The notes beneath the pieces were generated by a model that was not told where the DNA came from, searched no databases, and saw only the letters and a program-made list of their open reading frames with translations. Of a stretch of DNA of 64,000 nucleotides, positions 1 through 12,700 are shown piece by piece. The position numbers and the translations under genes are program-made. The stretch is from Alcanivoracaceae bacterium (GTDB lineage Bacteria; Pseudomonadota; Gammaproteobacteria; Xanthomonadales; Marinicellaceae). Location of the stretch: assembly GCA_016744455.1 (NCBI GenBank), contig JADGEI010000001.1, positions 186,001 to 250,000 on the forward strand, read 5' to 3'. Positions within the stretch are counted from its first letter, which is position 1. Each line of letters begins with the position of its first letter.

Positions 1-709
1 TTATTGGAGAGATATCACCATTGTTTTTCAATGAGAAGAGGGCATTTGTGACTTTCTCATCCCAGCGGTATTTACGATTAGGGTGATTAATCAGCCAACC
101 AATAACTCCACCTCTGTAACGTGAGTTAGCATCATCAGAATAGGTTTTTGCCAATTCTCCAAAATGTTTTATATTTTCATCTAAGTTAGCAATTTTATTT
201 TGAGCCTCAATTATTCTCTCATTATTTTCACCTTTTACAAAGATAACTGCGGCCCTTCTACGTGCAGGTTTATTATAAGATTCTTTATTATGCTCGAAAT
301 GCATCATTACATCGTTTTTTGAAACTTTAACAGCACTTAATTTTGGTTTCAGTTCAAGGTCTAAATAACGTTCAACTACTTTCTTTTTAAATAGGTTATT
401 TACGGCTACATTTTCAGTAATTCCAAGTACTTTAGCTTTCGAAAAAACAACTTCTTGATTGACTAAATAATCAAGTAAAACTTGTTTTTGCTCCAATGTT
501 TGGTATTGTCCAGGCCGTAAACCACCATGTAACACCATTTGTTGAATAAATGTTTCTTTACTAATGATTTCATCATTAACTATAGCAACAATTTCTTTAG
601 GCATTACTGTATTTTGTTGGAGAGTATTTTGTTTACCAAAATACCAACCTAAAGCGGTAGCTGCTGTTAAGCTTGTTATACTTATGAGTGTTTTAATGGT
701 TTTATTCAC
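1..709 (-). CDS. Parvulin-type peptidyl-prolyl isomerase, partial (C-terminus outside the window)
   Basis: I translated this gene from the minus strand. It begins at a GTG (709-707) preceded by the Shine-Dalgarno-like GGAAGG, and stays open to the window edge. The protein starts with a short basic segment and a hydrophobic stretch (ISITSLTAATALGWYFG), a probable signal anchor or signal peptide. A SurA/PpiC-like N-terminal region follows, with IVAIVNDEIISKETFIQQM and LLDYLVNQEVVFSKAK. The start of a rotamase domain is visible in ARRRAAVIFVK and in FGELAKTYSDDANSRYRGGVIGW (the usual parvulin FxxLAxxYSxDxxSxxxGGxxGW pattern). It is probably a periplasmic folding catalyst. Only 9 bases separate it from the stop of the giant exported protein upstream, and its ribosome site overlaps that stop, so the two are likely co-transcribed. 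Family call firm; substrate link is inference. Confidence 0.85.
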   Translation of the reverse strand, partial: MNKTIKTLISITSLTAATALGWYFGKQNTLQQNTVMPKEIVAIVNDEIISKETFIQQMVLHGGLRPGQYQTLEQKQVLLDYLVNQEVVFSKAKVLGITENVAVNNLFKKKVVERYLDLELKPKLSAVKVSKNDVMMHFEHNKESYNKPARRRAAVIFVKGENNERIIEAQNKIANLDENIKHFGELAKTYSDDANSRYRGGVIGWLINHPNRKYRWDEKVTNALFSLKNNGDISPI

Positions 710-718
710 TTAACCTTC

Positions 719-3700
719 CTATTCAAAATCATCCACAAAAATGACAGAGATAATAATATCTGTATCAGATGCTGTATTATTCATTAAATTAAAATCTGTT
801 TCTGTTACTAATAGGGCATCAACGCTATTGGTAAAAGGCGTACCTGTATTGGGTGTTAAAGCAGGGTCGACAGTTGCTATTAATCTAAGTTCTACACGAC
901 TAGCTGCAGGAATGTTTGCAGAGCCAGTAATGCCAAACTCATCAATATTGATACAACTTGCACCATTAAAGGCTTCACATGTCCAACTGGCAGAGACCAA
1001 TTCAGTAGGTAAGTTTTCTATTATGTCAACATCACCAGCATCAATTGATCCAATGTTTTCAATCACAATTAAATACCTGAGTACTTGACCTGGCCCAACA
1101 ACATCTCTGCCATCAGATTTGCTTGTCCGTACATCAATTCCTGTTAAGAAGTCAATCGTCTGTGTGACTGAATTATTAGTTAAATTAGGGTCAAAAGTTG
1201 TGGTTGATACAGAGGCTGTATTATTTTTATTTGATGGAGTGGGTTCTAACACGTCAAAACTTAATGGTATTTGCATACTTTGATTGGCAGTTGTATAACC
1301 AAAATCACAACTTATTTGTGATCCATTATTTGTACATCCAGACAATGGTTGCCAGTTATAGTTAGCATCAGTATCAAATACAGCAGTGACATTTTCTGCA
1401 TCAGATGGTCCTATGTTGGTTACATTTAACATTATAGGTAATTTTACATGACTTGCTGGGTCATAAGGGTTTAATTCCTGAGTCATTGTAATTAACATAT
1501 CTGATACCAGTGTAATCGGGTCAGAGTCTGTCGCTGTGTTATTGCTGCCATCTGAATCAGGTACATCAACTGCTACGGTCGCAGTTACTGTATTGGTTAA
1601 TACACCTGTTGCTCCGGAAGCTAATAGCCCTTGTAAGGTGTAGGTTAACGGTTCTGTTGTTGAAACATAAATGGTTTCATTAATATCACCATTTCCATTT
1701 GTATTGCATGTCGATGGAATTGAAGTAGCACAGTTCCAAGTCACGTTTGAGAGTGATGCAGGTATACTGTCATTGATGATGGTATTTGGAGCATCACTAG
1801 GCCCATTGTTTGTGACTACAATTTCATAAGTAATAATTTCACCAGCAACGACTTCACTTAGCAAGTTGGTTTTAGTGACTTGTACATCTGCAAGTCTTGT
1901 TACTGTAGTTGAAGTGCTACTGCTATTGTTACTTAAATTTGTATCTGTAACATAACCTTCTTCCATAACAATTGTATTTGCCGTATTATCTAATTGGCCT
2001 ATGTAGGCAGGGTTTATTGTCGCATTAATTACAATAGTAATTTGCCCATCAATGCCCACATTAACTGTAGTATTCAAATCTCCAGTACCAGTTGCATCAT
2101 TACATAGTGACCTACCAGTAGCTGTGCAATTCCAGTTTGAGTTTATTATAACTGCGTCAAGTGTATCTTCAACTACCACATCTAATGCATCACTAGGCCC
2201 TGTATTTGTTAAAACTAAACTGTACTGAATAGTTTCACCAGCAAAGGCATTAGCTGGTGCTGTTTTAACAATAGCAACATCAGTTTCGATAATAATTTGG
2301 GTTTGGTCTGTGGATGAATTATTTACTAAGTTATTATCGCGAGCACCAAATAAAGGGGCAATTGTTGCTGTATTGTTTATTATGCCTCGAGCTGAAGGGT
2401 GAACTAAGGCTTGGATTTCCATACCACCTGCAGAACCTGGGTTCATAAATAGTGTGGTTGAAATAGAACTGGAACGTAATGTTGGTTGTATACACTCTGC
2501 ATGAGCAGTGACCCGAAGGGCAACTAGTGAGCTTGCTGCTTGTGATATTGCCAAAATGTTAACGCCGTCATTAACAAATGTTTTTGGTGCTAACAATAGA
2601 GATGAACCATGAAGATTGTTAGTAAATACATCTAATAGCTCAATACTACCATTTGATAAATTTCTGTCATAGATGTTAACAGAGTGGCTAGCTGCATCAG
2701 TTACGATAATTCTGTCACCATCAGGTGATAAATCAATAGAAGTTGGTTCTGCAATTTCACCTGAATTCATGTCTCCATGTGATATTACACTTTGGAAAAC
2801 TAAACTACCATCAGTTAAGTCTCTTGCAAAAGTTAGGATCGAAGCATCTAAAGTTGCAACAACATAGAGGTAGTTTCCATTTGGACTGATGGTAATTGAT
2901 TGAACACCGTTCAAACCAGCAACTGCAGTTCCATTGTGATCATCCCCAGAACGTATTACTGTAACAAAAGATAATATGTTTGTACTCTCATCCCTAGAAA
3001 AAACAGCAATAGTGTCTGAAAAATCTGCAACAGTATAGAGGTAATTTCCATCTGCTGAAACGGCTAAGTCGGTAATGCCAATGATGACATTGCTCTGGGG
3101 CACAATAGTGCCAAAGCCATCACGAACCCTCTCAACAAATTGTAGCTCACCAGTTAATGTATTTCTAATAAACACAGTGATGGCATCTGAACCTTTTGCT
3201 GCAACATATAATCCAGTATTGTCGGGAGTTATAACCATTTTAACTGGATTAGTTAAACCAAAGACGCCATCAACTCCTGATGTGATACTTTGTACAAAAT
3301 CTAATTCTCCTGTAAGATTGTCTTGGCTAAATATCACAATGGTATTATCGGTTTCACCTGAGACATATAGGTAGCCTTCTGTTTGGTCAAATATGAGTGA
3401 TGAAGCTCCAGATAAGCCTGTGACAGTTCCTCCTGCTAGGACGTCATTTTCACTAACTTTGCTAATAAAAGTCAATTCACCTGAGATGTTTCGACTAAAC
3501 AGTGATACAGATGCATCTGTTGGGCTAATGGTGTAGGCAAATAGCCCATTTTTAGTAACAATAGCATCACTAACATCTTGTAAACCGTTATTCGCATCAA
3601 CACTATATTCAACGTTGAATTGTAAGGTTTTATTTGTTGAACATTGGAACGTAATGGTGCTCGCATCGAAACCAGCATTCTCTGTAGGAAATGTTGGTAC

Positions 3701-6700
3701 ATTATCACTGATTTCTGCCGTGATGGTGCTTGGTCCCGCACTAAATGATGAGATAGAATATGATGAACTTGTTCCTGCAACTACTTCTATTAAATTGTCA
3801 GTTTTCGATACACTAAGATCTGAGATAGGTGTTAATAAATCTACATCAGTTGCAGTGTTATCAAGTGGGAATAATTCAACAAAGCCTGATCCAACAATTG
3901 CTGTTGCAGTATTTGTTAATGTTCCTGTAGCAGTTGGCAGTACTTCTCCAGAAATCATGTATTCAATACGTCCACCAGAAGAAATATTGGCTACATCATT
4001 TAAATGCCCTGTACCTGTTTCTGTACAATGAGATCCTTTCTGTATGGATGTTAAGACCAAGTCATCACTTAACGCATAAAGATAGTTGCTTTCAGGATCG
4101 GTAACTATGAGACCTAAATTATCTAATCCCGGAATGATAGCAATATCATAGAGTGTAGTTAAAGGTGACAATACGCCATCATTTATATCAAATAGTGTAA
4201 TTGTTTCGCTACTATTACTAGCCACATAAAGTTCTTCTTTACTACCACCAATTAGTAGACTTACAGGTCCTTGCATTGAAGGTACGCCAGTGTCCATGTG
4301 GCGAATGACTTGTGTTAAGTTCATACTTCCATCGACAAGGTCTATATCAAAAACACTAATCGCATTACTGGTAAAACTAGCAACAAAAATTTTATTGTCA
4401 TTGACAATGACATCTTGTGGTTGATCAAGAACTGATCCTGGCAACAAGAAGTCTTGTTCAACATCAGCTTCTGACAGTAGACCAGAATTTGAGTTTCGTG
4501 CGTATGAGGCAAGTGAATTGTTAGCTTCTGCTACGACTAAAAGGTATTGTTCTGTTGCTTCAAATGCCAATGCCTCAACTCCATTTAACCCTTCTACACC
4601 GGTAAATACATTGTTGTAACTTAGTAAGCCAGAGACAACATCTCTGTTGAATATTGCTATTGCATTATCAAGTTTCCCTGCAACATAGAGGTGTCGCCCA
4701 TCAGTTGATGCAATTAATGCTTTTGCTCCACCTAATCCATTTATGCCATTCAAACCATCTACATGAGTGTTAACATAACTCAATTCACCAGATGTTGGTT
4801 CTATAGAGAACGTAAGTAATGCATCATTATCAGTTGCGGTTGCATATAGATTTTTTCCATCGTTACTAATTATTATGTCAGCTCCACCTAGTAAGCCTGT
4901 AACGTTTTCAATACCATTGCTAAGGCGTTGAATTTCGACAAGTTCCCCTGTTCTTGCATCTCTATCATAGACTAGAATAGAGTCTATTCCTGAGTCTATT
5001 CCAATTACATAGGCTTTAGTGCCACTGTTATTAATAACCATTTGCTTATGCTGGGTTAAATCATTGTAGTTGATAAAAGTATTTGTCATATCATCGTTGT
5101 CGCCATCATCTAACAATCCCGGTTGGGGGAAAGCTTGACAAGACCAACTTACATTGACTATTGACTCTGGAATGAGATCTGTAACGAAGACTGAAGATAT
5201 GTCTGCAGGTTTATTGTTTCCAGGCATTGGTGCATCATTTGCTACAACAATTGTATAGGTGACTGGATCACCAGGAACAACCTCAGTTACTCCATTGTCT
5301 TTTGTAACAATTAGATTAACCGCAGGTGATAAGACGGTGTTGTCATCAGTTGCACTATTATTGGTTGGATCTGGATCAGTGAAGGCAAAATTAGGGTCGG
5401 TTGATGAGCTAACCGTTGCCGTATTACTTAATATCCCAGATGCATCACTTCTAATGACACCAGTTGCAATAATTTCTATACTCCCATTAACTGGAATATT
5501 GGCGAGCACATTTACGTTTCCGGACTGTACATTATTGTCACAAGAGGCGCCTCCGATATTAAAACATTGGTATGAAATTTGTTCAAATTCTGTTGGGAAA
5601 ATATCAGTTATCACTGCTTTTTCAACATTACTTGGCCCAATGTTATTAACTGTAATGGTGTAGCTTATTTCTGTACCAGGAGAAACCCCACCTTGTTCGT
5701 CAATTAATACTTGTAAAAATTCTAATGTTCCATTTTGGTTTATTAAGCCAGATGAATCACGATTAAAAACTGTTAATGAATCATCGTTAACTGCAGCGGC
5801 ATACACATGTGAATCATCACCTGTAATAAATAAACCCGATACACCATTTAACCCATTAACGAATTCACCAGGTTGTGCCAATGCATCACCATCATGTATA
5901 GCAGAGCCAAATGATAATGTGCCATTTGATGAGTTTCTATCAAAGTGTACTAAGGTATTTTCGGCTGAGCCAGCAACATAAAGAGTAGATTCATCAGTAC
6001 TAAGTATTAGGTCTTCTGCAAAGTCTAAACCTTCTACATTACTGGTGCCATTTTGTTTGAATTCTATGAAAGTTAATTCACCTGTAGTACTTTCTCTGCT
6101 AAAGACAGCTAAAGCTTGATTAGCTGCACCTAGAACATATAGGAATTCTCCACCATTTGCATTATTTAGGGTTAGTGCTGATGCACCTGTAATGCCGGCA
6201 ACACCATCAACACCATCGGTATATGTTGTTAAATAACTCAATTCACCATAAGTTAAACTTGCTGTATTTGGGTTCCTCAAAAAGACACTTATACTATTTT
6301 CAGTCTTAGATGAGACATACACATGCATGTCATCTTGTGAAACATCTACATCACTAACAGCGACGAGACCTGAAACTGAATTTACAGCATTTTGTAAGTG
6401 TTGAATGTGAGTTAAACGGCCATGATTAATTCCAATACTTGTATCAATACTAAATACAACCAATGAATTGGTTAATGGGCCAGTTGCATACAAATGTGCA
6501 CCATCTTCACTTATTGTTAGTGACTTGATACCTTCGATTCCAACTATGCCAAATATACCGCTTGTGTGTTTTTCTAATAATTCTAGTGAGCCATCAAAAG
6601 TGTTTCGTCTAAAAACAACAATTGAATTATCATTACTTCCTGCAGCATAAAGTGTTAACCCATCGTTACTTAGCAATACATCAGATATACCGAGTAATCC

Positions 6701-9700
6701 AGATATGCCATTAATGCCATTTTCTACTCGTGAAATGTAACTGAGTTCTCCAAAACCCGGTTCCAAATTATCATTTTCTCTAGACCAAATACTAATTGCG
6801 CTTTCTGCTTTTGCTGCAACATATAAATGCTGGTTATTACCAGTGACTTTGATTGCTCCACGTAGTCCATCATATTGAGAAATGCCATCTGTTTTGGAAA
6901 TTAACAAATCTGCAGTTGGATTTAGTGTATCAGTGTCAGATGCGGAATTGTTGCTTGTATCAGAATCAGAACCAGGACAATTTGTGATTAGTGGCAGGCT
7001 TACAGGTTGAGTGCAGCTGTACACATTTGCTGTATTGACCAAGGTGCCAGTAGCATTAGGTGCGACAGTCGCATCAACGGTAAATACAAGACTTCCATTA
7101 ACTGCTACATCTACAGCAACACCGACGATATCCGTACCGGTATCTATTGCTATGTCACCAACACCACCAGCTGGGCAGAATGAGTCGTCAGTACGCGAAA
7201 ATGCACTTATGGCATTGTCCAAACTTCCTGCTACATATAAGTACTTGTCTGTATTGTCTATCGATACAGAAAGAGCACCATCTAATCCATCTACATTGGC
7301 TAATAAGTTACTAACCAACCCAGCAAATGTTAAATCTCCACTGACGAGGTTTCGAGCAAACCATAATACAGAGTCTGATTGTTCACTACTGACATAGGCG
7401 TGTCTTCCATCAATGCTAATGGTAATGTCTGATGGTGATAATAAACCATTGATATTATTTAGGCTATTTGAAATTTCTTGTTGGAGTGATAATGTGCCAA
7501 ATGAAAAATCAGTTGTCGGAACATCGGTTTTCCGTTTAAAAACATAAATGGCATTATTTGCAGCACTAGTTAGATAGACATGTTCGCCATCATCAGCAAG
7601 GTTAATGGCACTAATCCCCGACATATCTACTGCGGTATTATTTGAATTAATAACTTCTTTAAAGGTTAAGGTGCCGGTTACTAAATCACGTTCGTACACA
7701 CCTATAGTGCCATTATTAATCCCACTGGTATAGACTGAATTGCCATCGCTTGAAATAGCTAATGCATTAACTCCATTCAGCCCCAGGGAGCCATTAACAT
7801 CGCCTTCCGAATAGGTTGTTTCTAAGGTTAGCGCTCCTGTCATTAGATTGCGATTGAAGACCACAATGGCGTTGTCATTTGCCCCAGCAACATAAATATT
7901 CATACCATTTGGTGAGGCAATCAAAGCAACTGCTTGATTTAATCCATTAACACCTGTTGAAAAATTATGATTTTCTATCCATTGTAAATCCAATCCGATA
8001 TTGTTGACTGCTTTAAAGGCAACTAGCGAGTCATCAACTTGGCTAGCTACGTAAATATCATTATCAATAACAAGTACGTCTCGCGCTCCATTAATATTAG
8101 CTCCAGCTCCAGCTTGCGTTATTGCAGCTTGTGTTAGTTCGCCATTTAGAGGGTTAATTGAAAAAGCTGTTAAGCTATTGTCTAGCACGCTGCTCGCTAA
8201 GACATGTGATCCCAGTCCAACTAAATCAGCAGATACAGTTAATGAGGAAACCCCCTGTAATCCCGTTATGCTATTTTCTCCATCAATTATTGATTGAACA
8301 TAGCTTAAAGATCCTGATCCAGTAGCTTCACATGACCAATTGACAGAAGAAGCTTCGAAGTCACTTCCTAACACATCTTTGACCATAATTATTTCACCAG
8401 CAGTTGAAACAGCATCACTAGGACCATTGTTGCTGACAACTATTTCGTATTGAACTGGTTGGCCAGCAATAACCGATAACTTGTTGTCAGTTTTGGTGAT
8501 AGTTAGGTCGTTGACTGGAACCAGCGACGTTGTATCATCATCACAGTTGTTATCTGCAGAAATAGTACAGTTATCCACTGGTGAAATAACAGTAAAGTTT
8601 GCTGGTGGGGTAATGCTAGCTTCTGTTAGGAGGGTTCCTGTAGCATTTGATTTTATTTTAGCATTTATGGTATAAGTTAATGTACCATTACTTCCTATAT
8701 CAACTTCTTCATTTATATTGCCCGTGCCTAATGCGCTGCACCTAGAACCAGATCCTAAAATAAATGCTGCAACTGCATTATCAGCAAAACCAGCGGCATA
8801 AACATGCTTTGTATCATCACTAACTACCAAGTCATAAATTTGATTGAGGCCATTTACTCCATCAGTGTCATCTTGAGATGTACTTACTAATGATAATCGG
8901 CCAAAGCTACTGCTATTAGGGTTTTTGTTTCTATCCATGACAGATATAGCGTTGTCAAATTCTGCTCCTACATAAACTTTTTCTCCATCACTACTTATTG
9001 CAATTGTTCTTAACCCTTGTAACAAATTAAAACCATCTACGCCATCACTATAAGAGGTAATAGGGTTAAGTCTGCCAAAAGCTGTACTCGTTTGGTTTGA
9101 GTTTCTTTTCAATACGGTTAATCTATGGTCGTTTGCTGCAACGACATAGACATGCTCTCCATCGGGTGAAATAGCGATATCCATTGGTTGATTTCCAACG
9201 CCTGCAACCTGTTGTAAGAAATTAATTTCCCCATTCATCGGATCTCTTGTTAAAACGACAACACTATCATCAATACTATTTGCCGATATAATATGTTTAC
9301 CATCAGGGCTAATAACCAATGAACGAGCGCCAGCTAATCCACTAACACCAATATCACCATTTGCAACAGTGTCGATTAGGGACAAGCTTCCATTTCCTTG
9401 AATGGTATAGTGGGCAATTGAAGCCTCAAATCTACCTGCAATGTACAAATGTTGGTTAGATGAGTCTGTTACAATGGCATTAATACCAAGCAGTCCATCA
9501 GTTACATTGATTGTATGTTGATAACTTGTCACATAGTTGAGTGTACCATCTGCCATGCGAGCAAATACTGCTAGTGTACTTTGATTTGAACTACCAATAT
9601 ATAAAAAATTGCCATCTGCAGTCAGAGCTATGGAATCACCATCTGTAATATGTGTGACACCATCCACGCCATCAGTATAATGCGTATTAAAACTTAGGTG

Positions 9701-12700
9701 TTCTTGGCGAGTTGCTGCTGTTGATCCTTTGGTTTTGTTTCTGTCAAAAACTGCTACACTGTTATCTGCAAGCCCTAGAGCATAGACATGTTTGCCATCA
9801 CTACTAATGGTTATGGCACTAGCATCAAGTAAACCGTTGACTGTATCACCAGTATCGCCGCTATCATTAACACCATTTAATTCTGCTTCAATAAATGAAA
9901 ACTGAGGATCTGGCTGGCGACGTTTAAATGCTGTTAACGTTTTACCACCAGTACCAGAAGCAGTTGTCATAACATGTTTTCCATCTGCAGTAACAGAGAC
10001 ATCTTGTACGCTTTCAAGCCCTGCAATTGAAATGATTTCTTTTCTAAAAAGTAAGCCTTGGCTATTTCTTCCCAATGATATCAATGAATTTTGTGCTGGG
10101 TTACCTATGATAATGTGTTGATTGTCATTGCTGATTTCAATCGAAGATAGTCCAGCTAATGTTTCACCTGGGTTTAAGAGCAAAGTTGTATCAGTGTAAG
10201 CTATGTTATATGACAACGAACCAGTCATTGTATTTCTGTTTAGCAATACAACTTTTCCAGAACCTGTTGCAGTTAAGTAAATCGTTTTCCCATCATTGCT
10301 TATTGTAATATCACTAATAGCATCAATGTCTGAATGGGTGATACTGTTAATGCTTGTTAAATCTCCTGCGGCAATTCGGTTGTAGGCATTTGCATTATTG
10401 CCAACATCATCCATTACGTAAATTTGAGAACCATCACTATTTTGTGCCATGACCCCTGCATCAGTTTGAGATTTGGAGTGACTATGCTGTAGTGAGCCAT
10501 TACCTAGGTCCCTTGAATATGCCTCAATCATGTCATCGCCAGTAACATATACATACTCTTGATCATTAGTAATAAGTAAATCAATTGGATTTGTTGGTAT
10601 ATTCGTAGTCATAATTCCTTGAAAGGTTAGTCTACCAAAATTTGTTGATGCTGAATTGGTATCACGACTATATATGGCAATGCTTGATGCAGCTTTTGAC
10701 AAAACATATAGATGCTGACCAGATTGGCTTATACGAATTGCCCCTGCATCTTCTAATACATCAACACCACCATCATCTTGATTTATGTTTTCAATTAACT
10801 GTAGTTGCCCAAAATTGCTGCCAGGGTTAATATTCCGACTGAATATATAAATTTTTTCGCCATTTCCATCGGTGTTAGTTGTAGAAGTCATGTATACATG
10901 TTGGTCATCAGGACTTGTCACCATGTGTGTTCCGGCTGCCCCTACATCTGATCTTTGAAAGAAGGTTAAATCACCAGGAATTGGAGAAATTGCACTACAT
11001 GTCCATTCAACATCTGTTAATTGAGGCGGGAACACGTCTTTCACAGTGGCTCCAAATACATCATCAGGTCCTTGATTGGTTATTTTTATAGTGTAGCCTG
11101 TTGATAAACCTGGTGTGGCAGTTGTGCGACCATCATCGTTATCAATAGTTAGCTGAGCTGTACCCGTTAGTGAAAACTCGGCAGTTGAATTATTGTTAAT
11201 CATTACTGGGTCGAATTCTGTATTGGTTACTATAGCTGTGTTGAGAACTTTACCTTGGGCATTACTCATAGTGCTGATCGTTGCAATGAAGATTGCATGC
11301 GAACCATTTTCAAGAGAGACATTGGTGTCAATTTCTGTACCTGCTATTGGCCCTGTAGTAGTGCAATTTCCATTGCCTGTAACTGTACATGTCCAGCTGA
11401 CTGTGGAGAGATTTAATTTTGGACTGTTTAATAGATCAACCACATTAATGCTTGATGCATTTGATGGACCAAAATTCTCAACTTTAATTTTATAAGTTAA
11501 ATCAGTAACACTAGAGTCACTGGCGTTAATTGTTGCGAATTCAATGGTTTTTGTAACTGCAATATCTGCAACGGCTGATAAAGTTGTGGTGTCAGTTACA
11601 TTCGTGTTGTTAAGAGGATTAACTTCAGTGATGTTGCTGTTTAAATCTAGTGTTGCTGTTGCACTGTTCGTTAATGTCCCTGTAGCATTTGGATGAATGT
11701 CGCCTATTATAGTAAATGTCAATTCAGACTGAGAGTCTAAGTCAATTGTAGCGCTTAACACATCTGAAATTATGGGTGAAGTAGGGCTGTTTAAACCACA
11801 AGTCATACCAGAGCTTTGAGAGTTGCAGCAGGCTCCAGAATCACTGGTTTCACATACCCAAGAAATGCTTCCTGGAATAAACCCTGCAGGAGTTGTTGTG
11901 TATAACGGAAGTATGTCTTCAACAGTTATGCCCTGTGCATTTATAAAGCCATCATTTCTAACAGTTATTTCATAACTATTTTGAGTTCCAGGTGTGATAT
12001 TTGTCTTATTATCTGTCTTTGTCACTAAAAGATCGGTACCAATGACTATTTCATTGCTTGTGGATACAGTTATCGGATTGGTGCCAGCAGTCGATGTATT
12101 AGAAGAAACTATAGTGATAGTTGCATCATTGCAAACGGAGTTTATTGTTGCATTATCTGAGTCGCAATCAGAAAAGTTAGTACCATCTATAATGCGAGTA
12201 TGAACCCTGATTTCGGTACTAGATCCACTAGAGAGGTGTAATCCAAGGTTTAGGCTGGTTCCAAAATCTGTAACTCGTTCTCTTGGTGCACTACAGTCTG
12301 CACTATCTGGCGTTAATGTTGAATTGTTAACACCGCCATCACTATCGCAATATTCCCAACATGGTTGATGAATAATTTCATTATTAATGTCTATATTATT
12401 ACATAGTGTTGGATGGTCTAGAAGTATTGGGTCTAACATGTCTGTCAAATTCACACCGTTTTCTGCGGGAGTAGGTGGTTGAATATTTGAAATGCCAGGT
12501 GTGCCTAAGTCACTTGGCCCATTATTTGTTACAACTATAAGATATGTAAATGGTTCATTTGGGAAAAAGGCATCATTAGGAATTTCACTACTTTTAGTTA
12601 TGCTTAGGCTTACCTGTCGATCTAAAATATCATCATTATCAGTTGCTGTTACAGGTGATGTTCCATTAACACCAGCTGGATTTTCTGCAGTAATTGAATA

